This document shows positions 37,265 through 49,704 of a DNA stretch of 64,000 bases, piece after piece. How positions within the stretch are numbered: the stretch's first letter is position 1; each line of letters opens with the position of its first letter. A program made the position numbers and the translations under genes. Origin of the DNA: Basidiobolus meristosporus CBS 931.73. Taxonomy: Eukaryota; Basidiobolomycota; Basidiobolomycetes; Basidiobolales; Basidiobolaceae. The stretch lies in assembly GCA_002104905.1 (NCBI GenBank), contig MCFE01000105.1:106904-170903 (forward strand), given 5' to 3'. The notes beneath the pieces are model-generated. The model saw only the letters and a list, made by a program, of their open reading frames with translations. It was not told the origin of the DNA and made no database searches.

Positions 37265-40200
37265 ATGTCCTTCAATTTCAACATTAGTAACCGACTTCAT
37301 GACCTGGACTCGTCGGTTACTAACCATCTAAAGATGGAAACTTTCCAAGTAAAGCCATTTTCCCTCCAACTCAAACACATGTGGTACACTAACTAGAACC
37401 CGGAACCAAGGGGAAGTTTGTTCCGAAAGATTTTGTAGAGAACATCTCGGTCAATCTGGTAGCGATGGCTCGAAATCATCCTCAAGGCAGGGCACCTTTT
37501 CTACGCAACTCTACCCATTTCCCTCTTGATAACAGGTCCTTTTCTTCCGACAACTTCAGATTTTGATCCTAAACCCTTTATTCGAACGTTCGAGTTTGCG
37601 GTGAATGAGCTGGTGAGATTAAAGGCTAGAGTAGAGAACACCGTGGATGAGTTGGAAAGAAATACCGAAGACGCTCAGCAAGTATACAAGAAGAGACTTG
37701 TAAATTTATCGGAGGTATCCAAGGTAAGTCCAAGGGGAAAATAACACAAGCGTTTCAAGTGGTAAATTAAGGGAATGTTTGACATAGGACATTCAACATT
37801 CATTCACGACCCTAGAATCTAGGGTTAGTGAAGTGGGAAACATCGCCATTAGGATCGGTATTTATAATCCCTTGTTGTTCATTAGCGCGGCGGCACGCAC
37901 TAAACCAATATGCTTTAGGGGAGCGTCTTGAGAGTATTGATAACCAACGTGTTCATGCATCTGATGTGAAAGAGTTGGCAGAGCTGTTTATACAGTTTAA
38001 CAAAGGTCCGCCTAGATATCTGGAGGATTTGAGGATTAATAGTGGACCGGACGGACAGTTCAAAGTAAGCCTTGCACAGCGTGCGCTCTTGGCATGGCTG
38101 ATCTCCTAATCGCTAAATGCAGGCTGCTACCATCGCTAGAAGACTTAATGGAATAGCCAAGGAAGTAGATTATCCTGGAACAGAGTTGGTACGAGACACA
38201 CAGTGCCTGGGAACCAAGTCCTGAAGTTGTGCTAATCTCACCACGTCTATTATCCAAGGCTGTATCAAACATTGAAAAATACTGTGAGACGCTGGAAACA
38301 AATCTACTGGAGGCATTTGATAGAGGCTACAAGAAGGGAGATACCCGAACCATGGCAGTCAGTATCAGAAGTAGGATGGATTGTTCGGGATGAATGTTGT
38401 TAACTGGGTACTTTAGAACTGCGCTAGAACCCTTTGCGAATTCAATGGCGGCCAGTCATGTATTCAGACATACATCAACCAGCACGAGTTCTTTATTTCT
38501 CAAATGAAGCTCATGGAGCCGGAGAATGCTTTAGAAAACAGATACTCTGGAAGGTAGGGTAAAACGTCCCCTTTATCGAATCTTTATTTACCCGCAGTGT
38601 TATTACCCTCAGTTCGAAGAATTTGAACGACTCCAACCCTGGCTCACTCCCAGTGGATCCCTGGCTTGATCATCTGTATCAGGAGATCAGACAGGTGATT
38701 AGAGAAGAGTGGGAGGTGATATCCATTGTGTTTCCCAACGCTCTATCGGTTATTCAGGTGTTCATTCAACGCATATTTGCACAATCGGTAAGTTACGAGT
38801 AACGGTATTGCTGCGATTGCGTCATTGACAGCAAATGCACTATTCTCCCCAGATTCAAGGTTACCTCGAGAGCCTTCTGCAGCGCGCTGAGTCGCAATCC
38901 CGAGTTGCCTACCTTCGGATTCTGGCGTCCTCACACGCAGCCACCGTGGAGCTTGTTGAAGATCTGAAGAAATTCGATGAATTCGTAATCCAGCCAAAAG
39001 TACACAAGTCTGGTCAAAAGCTAGGCACAGTTAGCTCATTGTCCGTGACACTAGACCGCTGCATGGATGACCTGTTTATCCCGTACTCCGAGAACGAGGC
39101 ATACATCAGGATCGAAAAAAGAGCCCTCAACGACGTATTCAAAGACATTCTAGCCCAATTTACCACCTACCATGTATTCGAGTTTCCATGCAGGCTTTTC
39201 GACAGACTTTTGCTAAAACAACCTCATCGTTTAGGTGCAAAGGCCGGCCTTTTCGAAGAGCCGCTCAGTATTTGGCCGCAGTGGAAGTCGCCGCTCCATC
39301 TCGAGTGGTACGGCTAGACTCTTGGCGAAAGCAGCCACCTCTGTCGGCAATAACGTCCAATTACCGCCTGAGGAGGACGGGATTCTGTCGGTAGATTCTG
39401 CCTTGGAACTTTTAAGTATTCACACAGAGGCTATCGAAAGATGCATCGAGCTCAGTAGCACTGAGGATTTGTAAGTGACAAACAGCCCGTGAATCCCCGA
39501 TGCTCCATCCACTCACAACTCTATTCCTCACAGGCCCAAGAATGTATCCGATCTATTTTCGATTCTGGTAGAGAGCCTAGGCAGGAATTATACTGAAGTT
39601 GCCTTGGACGCGTAAGTATCTTCGGCAAAGCTATTCGTTGGCGATTGTTGCTCAACATACATCATATTTCAGTACCCTCGATGACCTTCAGTACGTCGAC
39701 GCCAAAAACGAGCCAGACCTGAAGTGGTTGGAGACGCTGCAGCTAGCAAGTAGCTTGATTCACTTGATTCAGAACCATTTCCAAACCATCGTGGTAAGGC
39801 CAGTCCCACTACGGCAGCCAGGAACAAAAGCTTACATTGATTTGAGTAGATGCCGTTGCTTACCTCCTCCGCATCGATATACCGAGATGCCATCACCTAC
39901 AAGAACAACTTCATGACATCTTTGGAGAGCAAGCTGAACGGTATCATCCAAAAAACCATCGATGTGATCGGGGCGTGGTTGAACACGATCCTATCCCGCC
40001 AGAAGAAGAATGACTTCCGTCTACGCGATGACGACATAGAGTTCATTGGGATGGCCACCCAGCCATGCACCCAATGTATCGATTTCCTGAAGCGTACCTG
40101 CACGGTAGCTAATCGTACTCTCGATGGGCATAACTTGGAGATGTTCCTCTTGGAGGTGGGAGTCAACTTCTATGGCCTCCTGTTGGCCCATTTCAAGAAG

Positions 40201-40542
40201 TTCACTGTCAACGCTCTGGGCGGACTGGTGGTATCAAAGGATATATCCAAGTACCAAGAGGCCATCTCCATGTATAGACAGAAGGAGCTGAACGATCTTT
40301 TCGAGATGCTGCACCATTTGGGTAACTTGTTTTTGGTGAGAAGCGAGATTCTGAAAAGTCTGTTGGAGGAGGATGCTTTCCTACAGGACATACCGTTGCC
40401 AGATCTGGTACCCTACATACAAATGCGCGAGGACTACCGCTCGTCGCAGATCCCCAAACTCCTTGGTATATACACTCCCCAAACTACTACCGGGTGGAGC
40501 TCGCTGGACAAAGACATAAGAGCGATGTCAATTAACGGATAG
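37265..40542 (+). CDS. SEC10: Exocyst subunit Sec10 (EXOC5)
   Basis: About twelve exons. The first starts MSFNFNISNRLHDLDSSVT and ends METFQ. Then come GKFVPKDFVENI, DFDPKPFIRTFEFAVNELVR with coiled-coil LKARVENTVDELERNTEDA, LESIDNQRVHASDVKELAEL, IEKYCETLETNLLEAFDRGY, FNGGQSCIQTYINQHEFFIS and the C-terminal SKDISKYQEAISMYRQKELN to DLVPYIQMREDYRSSQIPKL. This order is that of Sec10. Length is about 800 aa. Sec10 helps tether secretory vesicles at sites of polarised growth, upstream of SNAREs such as the synaptobrevin encoded 2 kb downstream. The splice between 37490 and 37540 is not standard GT and may be GC..AG. Confidence 0.9.
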
Positions 40543-40813
40543 GCTTCCTGTGTATTAGCATTTCATCCTACCTTACGGCCAGACCATCATTCCCCTTCCC
40601 TGCTCTGAGTGTTCTTCGCATTAAATATACTGTACCGGACAAGGCTCTATCCACGACCTGTCATTCTAATAAAACCACCAAAGATAGATCCGCCATTCAC
40701 GAACATTGTCAAGATCAGATGATGGGATAGATCTGCATGGATGCAGATTGATCGCATATCATCCATTCACCTCGACCGGGACTCCTCTCATCACAATATT
40801 CACCCTATTATCC

Positions 40814-42079
40814 ATGGAGCTGGGCTTAGAGCGTATTGAGGCGTTGTTAGTGCACTTGGGTTCGCCGCAAAATTCCCTGCCAGTGATCCACGTCGCTGGC
40901 ACCAACGGGAAGGGCTCAGTCACTGCATACCTGGAGGGGGTTTTGTTAAAGGCTGGCTATACCACCGGTAGGTTCAACTCGCCCCACTTGCTGGAGCCTA
41001 GGGATTCCATCCGAGTGAATGGGAAGCCCATAACTAAGGCAGAGTACGAAAGCACTCTGGAGACCATACAAGCACTGGAGAAGAAGGCCCAGCTGGGCGT
41101 CACCCAGTTCGAGATGCTAACCGCGGCGATGTTTTATTTATTCAAAAAGCACACCGTCGACTACGCCATTATCGAGGTGGGCTGCGGTGGTCTATTGGAC
41201 GCCACCAACGTCGTCACCAACACGAAGGTGGCCGTGATCACTCAGATAGGACTGGACCACATCGGTATACTAGGGAATACGTTGGAAGAGATCGCGTTCC
41301 AGAAAAGTGGGATACTGAAGCCAAACTGCCCAGCGGTTGTTTGCGAACAAACTGAGCCGGTAGTCATGCCGGTGCTCGAGAAGCGGGCCCGGGAGATGGC
41401 GAGCGAGGTGATCCTTGCCAGGCCAGCCAGAAGGGTGAACCCGAATCTTGGTGAGGTGGAGTATATAACCGCGGAGGGCCAGGAGTCACGCCTTCAATAC
41501 CCAATACCTCTCCTGGGTGATATCCAGTTGGAAAATTCCGCGGTGGCGGTGCACACTCTGTTGCTTTTGAGGAGTCTGGGTGCTCATATCACTGACGACG
41601 ACATCATCTCTGGTATGAAACACGTAAGTTGGGCAGCTAGGTTGGAGTGGGTGGAGACCAAGACCAAGGCAGGCAGGATCTTATTGGACGGAGCACACAA
41701 CCCACCCGCTGCCAAGGCTCTCCGCGAATACGTCGAAGGCTACCTTGTAGCTAACAACCTACCATCTACCACGCCTGTCCAGTGGATATTTGGCGCCACC
41801 CGAGGTAAAAACGTGAACGAGATCTTTTCGTATTTGTTGAAGCCGGGGGATTCCGTCTATTGTGTGCCATTCTCGCAGCCCGAGAACATGCCCTGGATAT
41901 CCTGCATCCCACCCAAGGAGATTGAAGATTCCCTGAGGGATAGCTCGGTCCACACAAAAGCCTTCAACGGAGTTGTGGCTGCCCTAGACGACGTCGACCC
42001 TCAAAAGTTCCCTCTGGTAGTCATGTGCGGCTCACTGTATTTGGCGGCGGATTTCATCCGAGCCCGAGACCTTGATTAG
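40814..42079 (+). CDS. FOL3: Dihydrofolate synthase / folylpolyglutamate synthase family (Fol3-like)
   Basis: Intronless, 421 aa from the ATG at 40814 (MELGLERIEALLVHLGSPQN), which aligns with the normal family start; the frame is open for 36 codons more upstream but without family residues. Mur-ligase-type motifs are present: ATP loop VAGTNGKGSVTAYLE, the omega loop FNSPHLLEPRDSIRVNG, TQIGLDHIGILGNTLEEIAF and QKSGILKPN, and DGAHNPPAAKALREYV. The short length and N-terminal pattern fit Fol3-type dihydrofolate synthase, which adds the first glutamate to dihydropteroate in folate synthesis; polyglutamylating Met7 types are longer. Confidence 0.9.
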   Translation: MELGLERIEALLVHLGSPQNSLPVIHVAGTNGKGSVTAYLEGVLLKAGYTTGRFNSPHLLEPRDSIRVNGKPITKAEYESTLETIQALEKKAQLGVTQFEMLTAAMFYLFKKHTVDYAIIEVGCGGLLDATNVVTNTKVAVITQIGLDHIGILGNTLEEIAFQKSGILKPNCPAVVCEQTEPVVMPVLEKRAREMASEVILARPARRVNPNLGEVEYITAEGQESRLQYPIPLLGDIQLENSAVAVHTLLLLRSLGAHITDDDIISGMKHVSWAARLEWVETKTKAGRILLDGAHNPPAAKALREYVEGYLVANNLPSTTPVQWIFGATRGKNVNEIFSYLLKPGDSVYCVPFSQPENMPWISCIPPKEIEDSLRDSSVHTKAFNGVVAALDDVDPQKFPLVVMCGSLYLAADFIRARDLD

Positions 42080-42392
42080 TCTAGTTTTTTTTACATGAAT
42101 GAAGAATGCACGAATTTTCAGTGGTTGTTTGTTAGTCCATGTCAATACATGCTCCATCGAAGGAATAATCAAACAGGGGAATTTCCCTGCGCACATGCTC
42201 GACGAGGGAAAGTGGTTGAAGGAGATATGTACAAGAAGTACGATGCACATGATTTCACAGTGAGCTTGTGAAAGAATGGCATAGTTTTGCACATCGTTTT
42301 ACATACTGCCTAGTATAAATATGGTTGACGCTGTTGCGTTCCTGGCCACTTATTTATTTCACACTCTCCATCTCCGTTCGGCACCAGAAAGC
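42080..42392. other. Intergenic
   Basis: 313 bp, downstream of the folate gene and upstream of the synaptobrevin gene. Nothing else seen. Confidence 0.4.
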
Positions 42393-42881
42393 ATGTCAGT
42401 TGGGAATTCAGTGGTTTCCGTATGTTGTGCTTGGATTGACACGGGGCTTTCTGTCATTTAGGTCTCCGCCAAACCCACAGCACCCGGATCTAAACAAAAC
42501 AGCACAGGTCAAGAATCAGGTGGATGAGGTGGTAGGCATCATGCAAGATAACATCGAGAGGGTTATGGACAGGGGGGAGAAGCTTGATGTGTTGAGTAAT
42601 AAAGCAGGTGAGATACCATGCGATCAACCAGTCCTTAGATCCATATTAACCAGACATCTCTAGAGGACCTCGAGCTCGGCGCACGGCAGTTCAAGAAAGG
42701 AGCCAACAGAGTTAGAAAACAGATGTGGTGGAGAGATATGAAGCTACGTCTGGTGATACTGGCTATTGTGGTTATCCTGCTGATCGTTATCATAGGTAAT
42801 TAAAGTCATTCCCATTCCGACAACTTGACTGTGACGTTAACTAGCCTTGCAGTCCCCATCGTGGTCAGAAACCGCACGTAA
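42393..42881 (+). CDS. Synaptobrevin/VAMP-type v-SNARE (Snc-like)
   Basis: Four exons. Proposed exon 1 is 42393-42419 (MSVGNSVVS) followed by GTATGT; exon 2 starts at 42481 (HPDLNKTAQVKNQVDEVVG). The R-SNARE motif follows: IMQDNIERVMDRGEKLDVLS then NKAEDLELGARQFKKGANRV with the central Arg, the juxtamembrane WW, one transmembrane helix (RLVILAIVVILLIVIIV) and a tiny luminal tail ending RNRT. It is tail-anchored and about 115 aa. It drives fusion of secretory vesicles with the plasma membrane. The first exon is chosen for phase and a strong donor; an acceptor at 42461-42462 would break the frame. Confidence 0.9.
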
Positions 42882-43071
42882 GAATGCCCTTTTTGTCACG
42901 AAGTAATATATCCTTCCTTTTTGACTGTCAAATATCACCGGAGCGGCTAGGAGCAACGGTAGTAGATTTATTGAATGCAAATGTATAATGAATTGGTGCA
43001 TGGCTGGTAACTAATAAATACAATGATGAATGTGCAATGAGAAAGTGCTGGAAGATATATATATGTACAAA

Positions 43072-44572
43072 TCAATTGTCGTATCTCTTGTAGGACAAAA
43101 ACCTCTGGGAGGGCTGAGATATGGGCTGGAAGAAGTACCCGGACCGCCTTTGTAACTCGGTGCACACCGACTTCACCAGTACGAAATTCATATTCTGATG
43201 AACGTCAAGAGTGAATTTACGGAGACCGTTCGTGGAATCCCGCAGATGCTCCAGGAAGTCATTCTGCATCTCATACCCTAGGAGACTGACCTCTCGAAGA
43301 TTACAGAAGAACTCCTTTCGGACAGGCGTTTGAATGGGGGTTGCGATTTGCTGGTTACGATAGATTTTCAATGCCTGCGGCCTGCAGAGCTTCAAGACTC
43401 GCAAGAGAGAAGGTGCTTCGAGCAAGCTGCTGCTCACCTCTATATACTCTAGTTGTTCGGCTAAACTGTTGACGATATGAAGAAACGACACATCGTCAAA
43501 GTTGGTTGCGTTGATGATGAGCCTACGAAGTCGCGGACAGGTTCGACTTATCAACTCGCCCAGCTCTACTGGCAAGAAATGATTCTCCAGCTGGAGGGTT
43601 ACGAGGTTCTCGCCACAACTATTCAAGAGCTGGTAGAAGGAATGAATGTCGGGAATGATTTCGTGAGGGGTAAACCATGAGAGCTTCAAGGTGGTCAATG
43701 CGGGCGATAGAGTGTTTGCCAAATTCAAGAACGCTTGGGAGGTGAGCCCTACTCTAGCCAGTTTGAAGTAGGTCAAGTCGGTCCAAGGCATACCACTAAA
43801 GCTGATCGGGACTTCGGGGTTGCGCGATTCACCAGTGAATTCCAGGGAAAATTCCTGTAGGTTGGAACAGAGACTATACCACATATTTTGCACCAGTCCT
43901 TCGATGCGAGACGCCCTCTGCTCCTCGGTCGCGTCCACCAATTGCGGGTCACTCTCTTCTGTATTCCAACGGATGAAGAGGGCTCTGAGCTGTCTTGTTT
44001 GCGGGATGCCGGGCACCAAAAACCCGAACGGGAGACCGGAGAGCTCCAGAGAGAGAGATTTGAGGAGCGGGGATTTGTGTAAGAAGCACCCTAAACGGAA
44101 GATATCCCACGAGGTGAAGTTCATGACATAGTTACGAGCCTCACGCAGAAGCGGAAAGTACAGGTCGTGCTCCTCCGCGTGAAGCAGCCAGTTGTACTCC
44201 TCCGAGCCGAATACTTTCAAATTTACGAATTGGGTGAAGAGTTTCTTCGATATCAAGATTTCCAGAAACTCCTGTTTTAAAGCCAGCTCCTGGACATACC
44301 GCAATTTACTCCCTATGAGAAGAGAAGAATGAGTAATGGGCCTTCAAAGAACAAGGGGGCTAGAAAAGAGACTCACAGCTCAACTCGGGGTGCTTGACAA
44401 CGTCCAGAAAGAGCTCAAATGACTCCGTGTCGTGAAGCACCGGCTTGTACCAGAGACAGGGAGTGGCCACCTTGGTCCAAGCTTTGTTGACAAGGCAGCA
44501 GGTGGCTAGGTCGTGCGATTTATCCAGCCAGCCTATGATTTCGTGAAGAACTTCAATTGGAAGGCTGTTCAT
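43072..44572 (-). CDS. F-box protein with leucine-rich C-terminal region (paralogue 2)
   Basis: Two exons, 44572-44377 and 44312-43072. It starts MNSLPIEVLHEIIGWLDKSH with the F-box continuing DLATCCLVNKAWTKVATPCL. About 410 residues of irregular LRR follow (LFIRWNTEESDPQL, LTYFKLARVGLTSQAFLNLA, LRRLIINATNFDDV). It is clearly paralogous to the gene at 8442-9969: the same CCLVN.AW.KVA.P.LW block, the same intron position and the same repeat order. It lies in the opposite orientation about 34 kb away. Likely an SCF adaptor with unknown target. Confidence 0.85.
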
Positions 44573-45523
44573 GTTAACCAGAAGATTTCAAACGAATGGA
44601 GGAGATGCCAGAGGCGGTCTTTTATGACCATGCTACAACCGTCACTCCACACCTAAAAGCCAGCACGACAACTCAGATGAATTGCCCAATTTGGAAGGCA
44701 GTCAGATTCATGGCTCATATGACTCTCAACCTCTGATCACGCCATTGGACAGCAAGTAATTTGTGATCATCTTGTGCTGATGCGAGAAGGAATGTAGGGG
44801 CGCAATTGATCCAGTAGTGGAGATAATCGGAGGATCTCATGTAATGCGTTTGAAACCACTTTCCTATGTCCACTTGGTGTGTTCAACCAGTAGCAGGTAG
44901 CCAGAAACTGCTTGCCACCAAACCCCAATCAGGGGATTTTCATGATGCATAACAAAGTTTGTGCTTTGTACTCTATCCTGTCCATCGCAAACATGTGAAG
45001 TGTCCTGAGTCATGATTGCTCCAAAGAAGTTGTCGCACCAGCCATTCCGGAACATCGAGAGAGTGGTTAAGTTATGCCGAGTGCGGGTGAAAATGGTTAT
45101 CTCCGAGGATGTCGGAGTTGTTTCCAGTCAATGCGTTCAGCGGATATAGCCTACAATTTATCCATATTTACCCATATTTACCCACATCTCCTTCATTAAA
45201 CCTGCCCAGCATAAAGTCCAATCCATTGGCCGACATTTCCAAAATTATTCATTTGAGGCTTCACTCCAGCTCCGCCTTGATTGCTCGTATATCTTCTTTA
45301 GTCAATGCATCCAAATAGGCATGATTAAAGCAAAAGTATGATTGACTCATAAATATCTACTTGTCTGTTTTTTAGGACACCCCGTTTCCTGTCCGATCAT
45401 ACTTTTGACAATCGAATCGCCACCCTCTTTTGTGAAGTCATTATTCTCCCAGCACCCCAATAACATAATCCTTAAGCTCCCACCACAACAGCCACCTAAT
45501 CTCCTCTGCACGATCCCCTCGCC
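44573..45523. other. Intergenic, divergent upstream regions
   Basis: 951 bp between the F-box gene start and the V-ATPase gene start. Short ORFs only. T-rich and C-rich stretches upstream of 45524 are probably promoter. Confidence 0.4.
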
Positions 45524-46423
45524 ATGGCTGAAGCTAGACTTAATGTTTTCCCCACTCGTATGTATGTACCGGCATTTACCGACCTTGGCTTTATCGCTGC
45601 GAGGCAAATATTTCCCCGAAGGAGGGTTTGGTAATAACAATCGACTTCCATTTAGGGCACAAACTGCCATGAAGATCAAGCTTAAGGGAGCGCAAACTGG
45701 CCACAGTCTCTTGAAGCGTAAGAGTGAGGCGTTGACCAAGCGTTTCCGTGGCATCATCTCCAAGATTGAGGAGGTAAGGATGCTTTCCTCGCTTTGCTGC
45801 AACGTAGGTCTCATAAGCCATCTATTTCTACCCTAATAATCTAGGCCAAACTCTCTATGGGTAAGGTTATGCAAGTTGCTTCCTTCTCACTTGCTGAGGT
45901 TTCCTACAGTACTGGCGATATCAGTTACCAAGTACGTGAGAGTGTGAAGTCTGCTCAACTCAAGGTTCGCGCTCACCAGGAAAACGTCTCCGGCGTTATG
46001 CTTCCGGTTTTCGAGTCTTATTCCGAGGGCGCCAATTCGTTCGAACTGACCGGTCTAGGCCGCGGTGGCCAGCAAGTCCAAAAATGCAAGGATACATATA
46101 TCAAGGCGGTGGAAACCCTTGTAGAGCTCGCTTCACTCCAAACCGCCTTCGTGATTCTTGACGAAGTTATCAAGCTTACAAACAGACGCGTCAACGCCAT
46201 CGAGCATGTAATTATCCCCAAGGTGGAAAACACCATCAAGTACATTGCCTCCGAATTGGACGAGCAGGATCGTGAGGAATTCTTTAGATTGAAAAAGGTG
46301 CAGGGCAAAAAGAAGGAGGCCAAGGCCGCTGACGAAATCAAAAGAGCAGAAGGCGAAAACGACGAGGATGCACCCGTCAAGAACCTTTTGAGTCAAAACG
46401 AAGATGCGGATATTATCTTCTAA
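45524..46423 (+). CDS. VMA8: V-type proton ATPase subunit D (Vma8)
   Basis: Three exons: 45524-45561, 45656-45774 and one from about 45845 to 46423. It starts [13 protein letters not shown], then [74 protein letters not shown] and the long C-terminal helix with [20 protein letters not shown] and [18 protein letters not shown]. Subunit D is the central rotor shaft of the V1 sector and couples ATP hydrolysis to proton pumping into vacuole and endosomes. The phase across intron 1 (AT then G) rebuilds the conserved FPTRM. Full length, about 250 aa. Confidence 0.95.
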
Positions 46424-46737
46424 CCTACAAGATACCACAACGTAGTATTCTATCAACATGAATTCCTTTCCCATTTCCGAACTTATACACCCAACAATCG
46501 ATGTCTCGCTTTCCCCTAATATCCAATGCCGTTCTATAGTGAATCAAAATTGTTTGCTTGGGATGTGTTTGGCCTGTGTTTTGCTCGATACTAATAAATC
46601 ATGGTTAAAAACCTGATTTGTTTGCTCAACTTTAATCAATCAGGATTTCAATCCTTTCACTAAAATTGTAGTTGGTTTTTTTTCGAACTTTCATTGTCCG
46701 ACATACTTTAGGAGGATCTGGTGTGGTTGAATTTCCC
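46424..46737. other. Intergenic
   Basis: 314 bp between tandem genes. Several AATAAA/AATAAT-like signals. Nothing coding recognised. Confidence 0.4.
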
Positions 46738-49133
46738 ATGTGTGGCATACTCTTCGGATTAACAAGTGACCCAGCTGTACTGCCGGACCACTGGGACTCG
46801 CTCTCTTTGGCAAACCAGAAGAGAGGTACGATTTTTCGGTTTTTATTGTTCGTCTAGAGTTAGACCCAGCGTTCTTCTACCCGAGATCCGTGAAATAACT
46901 TCATTATTGCCGAGTAGGTCCTGATTCGCAAGCGCTCGTGAGCGAAACCCATCACAAAGCGGGGTTGCATTGGTATGGCGCGGTGCTACATTTACGCGGA
47001 GAGTACAATGTCCCACAACCAAGGGTTGAGACAGAGGGTGTTTTATGTTGGAATGGGGAGATTTTTGATGGAATTGAAGTAACTATCAGATGGTACATGG
47101 GGTTGGACGTCCATGGGTTTAATAGCGTTTGAAATATCTGTAGGTTCCTGTGGACACCAACGACACTGAACTGCTATCAAAAATGTTGAATGAGGCTGAG
47201 CTCACAGATGAGAGAGTTTTGCAAGTATTCAGCCAGGTCCGCGGACCGTATGGTTTCTTCTTTTTCGAGGTGAAGGGAAGATTATTTGTGACTTGGTAGC
47301 AAGGCTACAGGAGACTGAGACATGTTTGATTACTTTAGAGATCGACAGAAAGATTATGGTTTGGCAGAGATTGTCTGGGCCGTAGGTCTTTGCTTTGGCA
47401 TCTACCCAAACATTCAGGGGATGCATTCGTACTGTCTTCAGTCGGTCCTGAGTACGAATGCCCAGAAGGATACTGGGAAGAAATCCCAGCCAAGGGAATC
47501 TACTGCTTAGACCTGTCGCAAGGGTTTGATTTCGTATGTATTTGCTTGCCAAACCACTGTGCTAGCGTTTTTAATCATCAATCAATCACAGGAAAAGCTC
47601 GCCGACCGGCTGACATTGCATGAATGGCATTTTAATGAAGCTGAGCTTATGGTAAGGATCCCATTTATGTTCATTAATTTCAGTTAGCATCAAATTGACG
47701 TGGCTTGTACAGAGAATTCCCTTTGGAAGAATCAACACCTCCATTCCTCAAGAAGACGACCTCTTGAGCGTGGGTGAGGGAACGGAGATGCCAACACCAT
47801 CGGAATTGATGAAAGAGAAGGTTCAGACGCTGATCCAGACGCTTGGCGATTCGGTACGTCGCCGGGTGGTAAACATCCCAAAGGAAGGGTAAGTGAGAGA
47901 TGAAATCAGCCCACATTCCGGAATCCATCATAATAGTTTGAGCAGGCCGGTTACGCAGCCACGCTTGGGCATCCTCTTCTCCGGCGGAATCGATTGTATC
48001 TGTTTGGCTCTATTAGCCGATAGGTTCTTGCCCCAGGACGAACCGATAGACTTGTTGAATGTTGCCTTTGAAAATCCACGAATTCAAAAGCATGCCAGCA
48101 AGCCAAACAAGAAAAAAACAAGCGAGCAGGCGCCGAAAGCGAACTACGATGTGCCTGATAGAAAAACAGGGCGGCAGGGAGTGGAGGAACTAAGGTTGGC
48201 TCCTAAGATTGATTGCCCTTGCAAGGAAAGTAGTAACAGATGGGATTTTTCTTCAGAGGTGTAGCGCCACACAGAAAGTGGAATTTCGTTGAAATCAACA
48301 TTCCTTTCGAAGAAGCCATGGCAAAAAAAGATTACATCTTGTCCTTGATGGCCCCACTGAACACCGTAATGGATTTGGTGAGTGATGAGTGGCTTCGTCG
48401 TTGAATTCCAGCCTAATAATCATTTCCGGGCTTAGAGCATCGCCATGGCGTTTTGGTTTGCGTCTAGAGGAATTGGTAAAGTTCTTGGGTGGCTCGCTTT
48501 GTAACCAGAATCTTAACTGACATAAATCTAGGTGGAGTTGTCTCTGATTTAGAGCATCCGGATGTACTACAGGAGTACACAAGTCCAGCGAAAGTACTTC
48601 TTCTTGGTATTGGTGCTGATGAACAGTTGGCCGGGTACTCTAGACATAGAGAGAACTTCCGTCATAGAGGGTGGAAGGGACTTGTTGAGGAGGTATGTGC
48701 TAGGCGGTAATTTTCCTGTTTGCGGTGAGAGCTGAGCGATTTTGTACCAGATTCAATTTGATGTGGATAGAATCTCCACCAGGAATTTAGGTGGGTAAAC
48801 AGGTACACCGAATCTAAGTTCCTCTACTCACTTTAAACAATAGGTCGTGATGACAGAATTATTTCTTCTCATGGAAAGGAGGCCCGTTTCCCGTACCTGG
48901 ATGAGAAATTGCTCGGGTTTTTGAACTCGTTGCCCATCTACATGAAGACTGACATGCGGTTTGAACGCGGAATCGGTGAAAAGTTGCTACTTAGACTAGC
49001 GGCGAAAGAGTTGGGCCTTGTTAATGCCTCTAGATTCTGGAAACGTGCCATTCAGTTTGGAGCACGAACTGCCAAGATGGAGGATAACAAGGAAAAAGGA
49101 AATCATTCGTTGAAAAAAGAGATCGAACCGTAG
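46738..49133 (+). CDS. Asparagine synthetase domain-containing protein (ASNSD1-like)
   Basis: About ten exons. It starts [15 protein letters not shown]: Cys2 would be the nucleophile of a class-II glutamine amidotransferase after Met removal. The N-terminal half carries [34 protein letters not shown] and [11 protein letters not shown]. The synthetase half has a PP-loop variant [40 protein letters not shown] and [16 protein letters not shown]. It matches ASNSD1 and yeast YML096W, whose biochemical activity is unproven, more than true Asn1. The PP-loop reads SGGID-C rather than SGGLDS. About 580 aa, with a Lys-rich insertion after the PP-loop. Confidence 0.88.
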
Positions 49134-49464
49134 TCACACACTCAACCATTTCCAAATCCCTATAATAAAGTCAGTAAGCCTATATTTGAAGTAATATTTG
49201 GCAGTTTGTAGTCAACATGCATTATATTCAAAGCAATATTTGGCAGTTTCCCCTGAAATAATCATGGTAGTCGCTTGCATGTCCACAATTGGTAATCGAA
49301 CAGCGTCACATCATTAGATAAGAAGGTTCCTGGGCAACTGGCAAAACAAACTTGACATCGCTTTGGACCAATCAACATCCATTTTCCATTGTTTACATCT
49401 CCAGTTGGCGGCAATATATAGCTCTCTGGACTGTCTTTTTGCTGCAACCCATCCTACACCACAA
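49134..49464. promoter_or_regulatory. Intergenic with TATA box of the Spo12-like gene
   Basis: 331 bp. A CAATATATAG lies at about 49414-49424, roughly 45 bp ahead of the ATG at 49465, a plausible TATA box. No other gene seen. Confidence 0.4.
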
Positions 49465-49704
49465 ATGACTCAACAACACCACCAAACCTACGAAGCCCAG
49501 CCAGCTGAGCAGCTACTGTTCAAGCATCGTTTGATTCAAAACACCAAGAATCACTTAACGAGCCCCACGGACAACCTGATGTCTCCATGCACTCAAAAGC
49601 TGATTGCCAAAAGAAACAGCCATGTACAATCGCTAAAGCCAAGGTCCCTCTCACAGACATTTGCCGCTGCCGCCGATGAGCTTGGAGGAAGCCAGCCTTT
49701 GTAG
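49465..49704 (+). CDS. SPO12: Spo12-family mitotic exit regulator (small)
   Basis: Single exon, 79 aa, ATG at 49465. The diagnostic motif is LTSPTDNLMSPCTQKLIAKR in the middle, the conserved Spo12 block with cyclin-dependent kinase-type Ser-Pro sites. The N-terminus is Gln/His-rich and the C-terminus Ser/Ala-rich. Spo12 proteins act in the FEAR network that frees Cdc14 from the nucleolus in early anaphase and are phosphorylated at the Ser-Pro sites. Only the short motif supports the family, but it is specific. Confidence 0.8.
   Translation: MTQQHHQTYEAQPAEQLLFKHRLIQNTKNHLTSPTDNLMSPCTQKLIAKRNSHVQSLKPRSLSQTFAAAADELGGSQPL

Noticed and set aside
45342-45836. Long frames on both strands over the first V-ATPase D exons
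   Set aside because: They run through the intron of the real gene. Only the short spliced reading gives the conserved start of subunit D.
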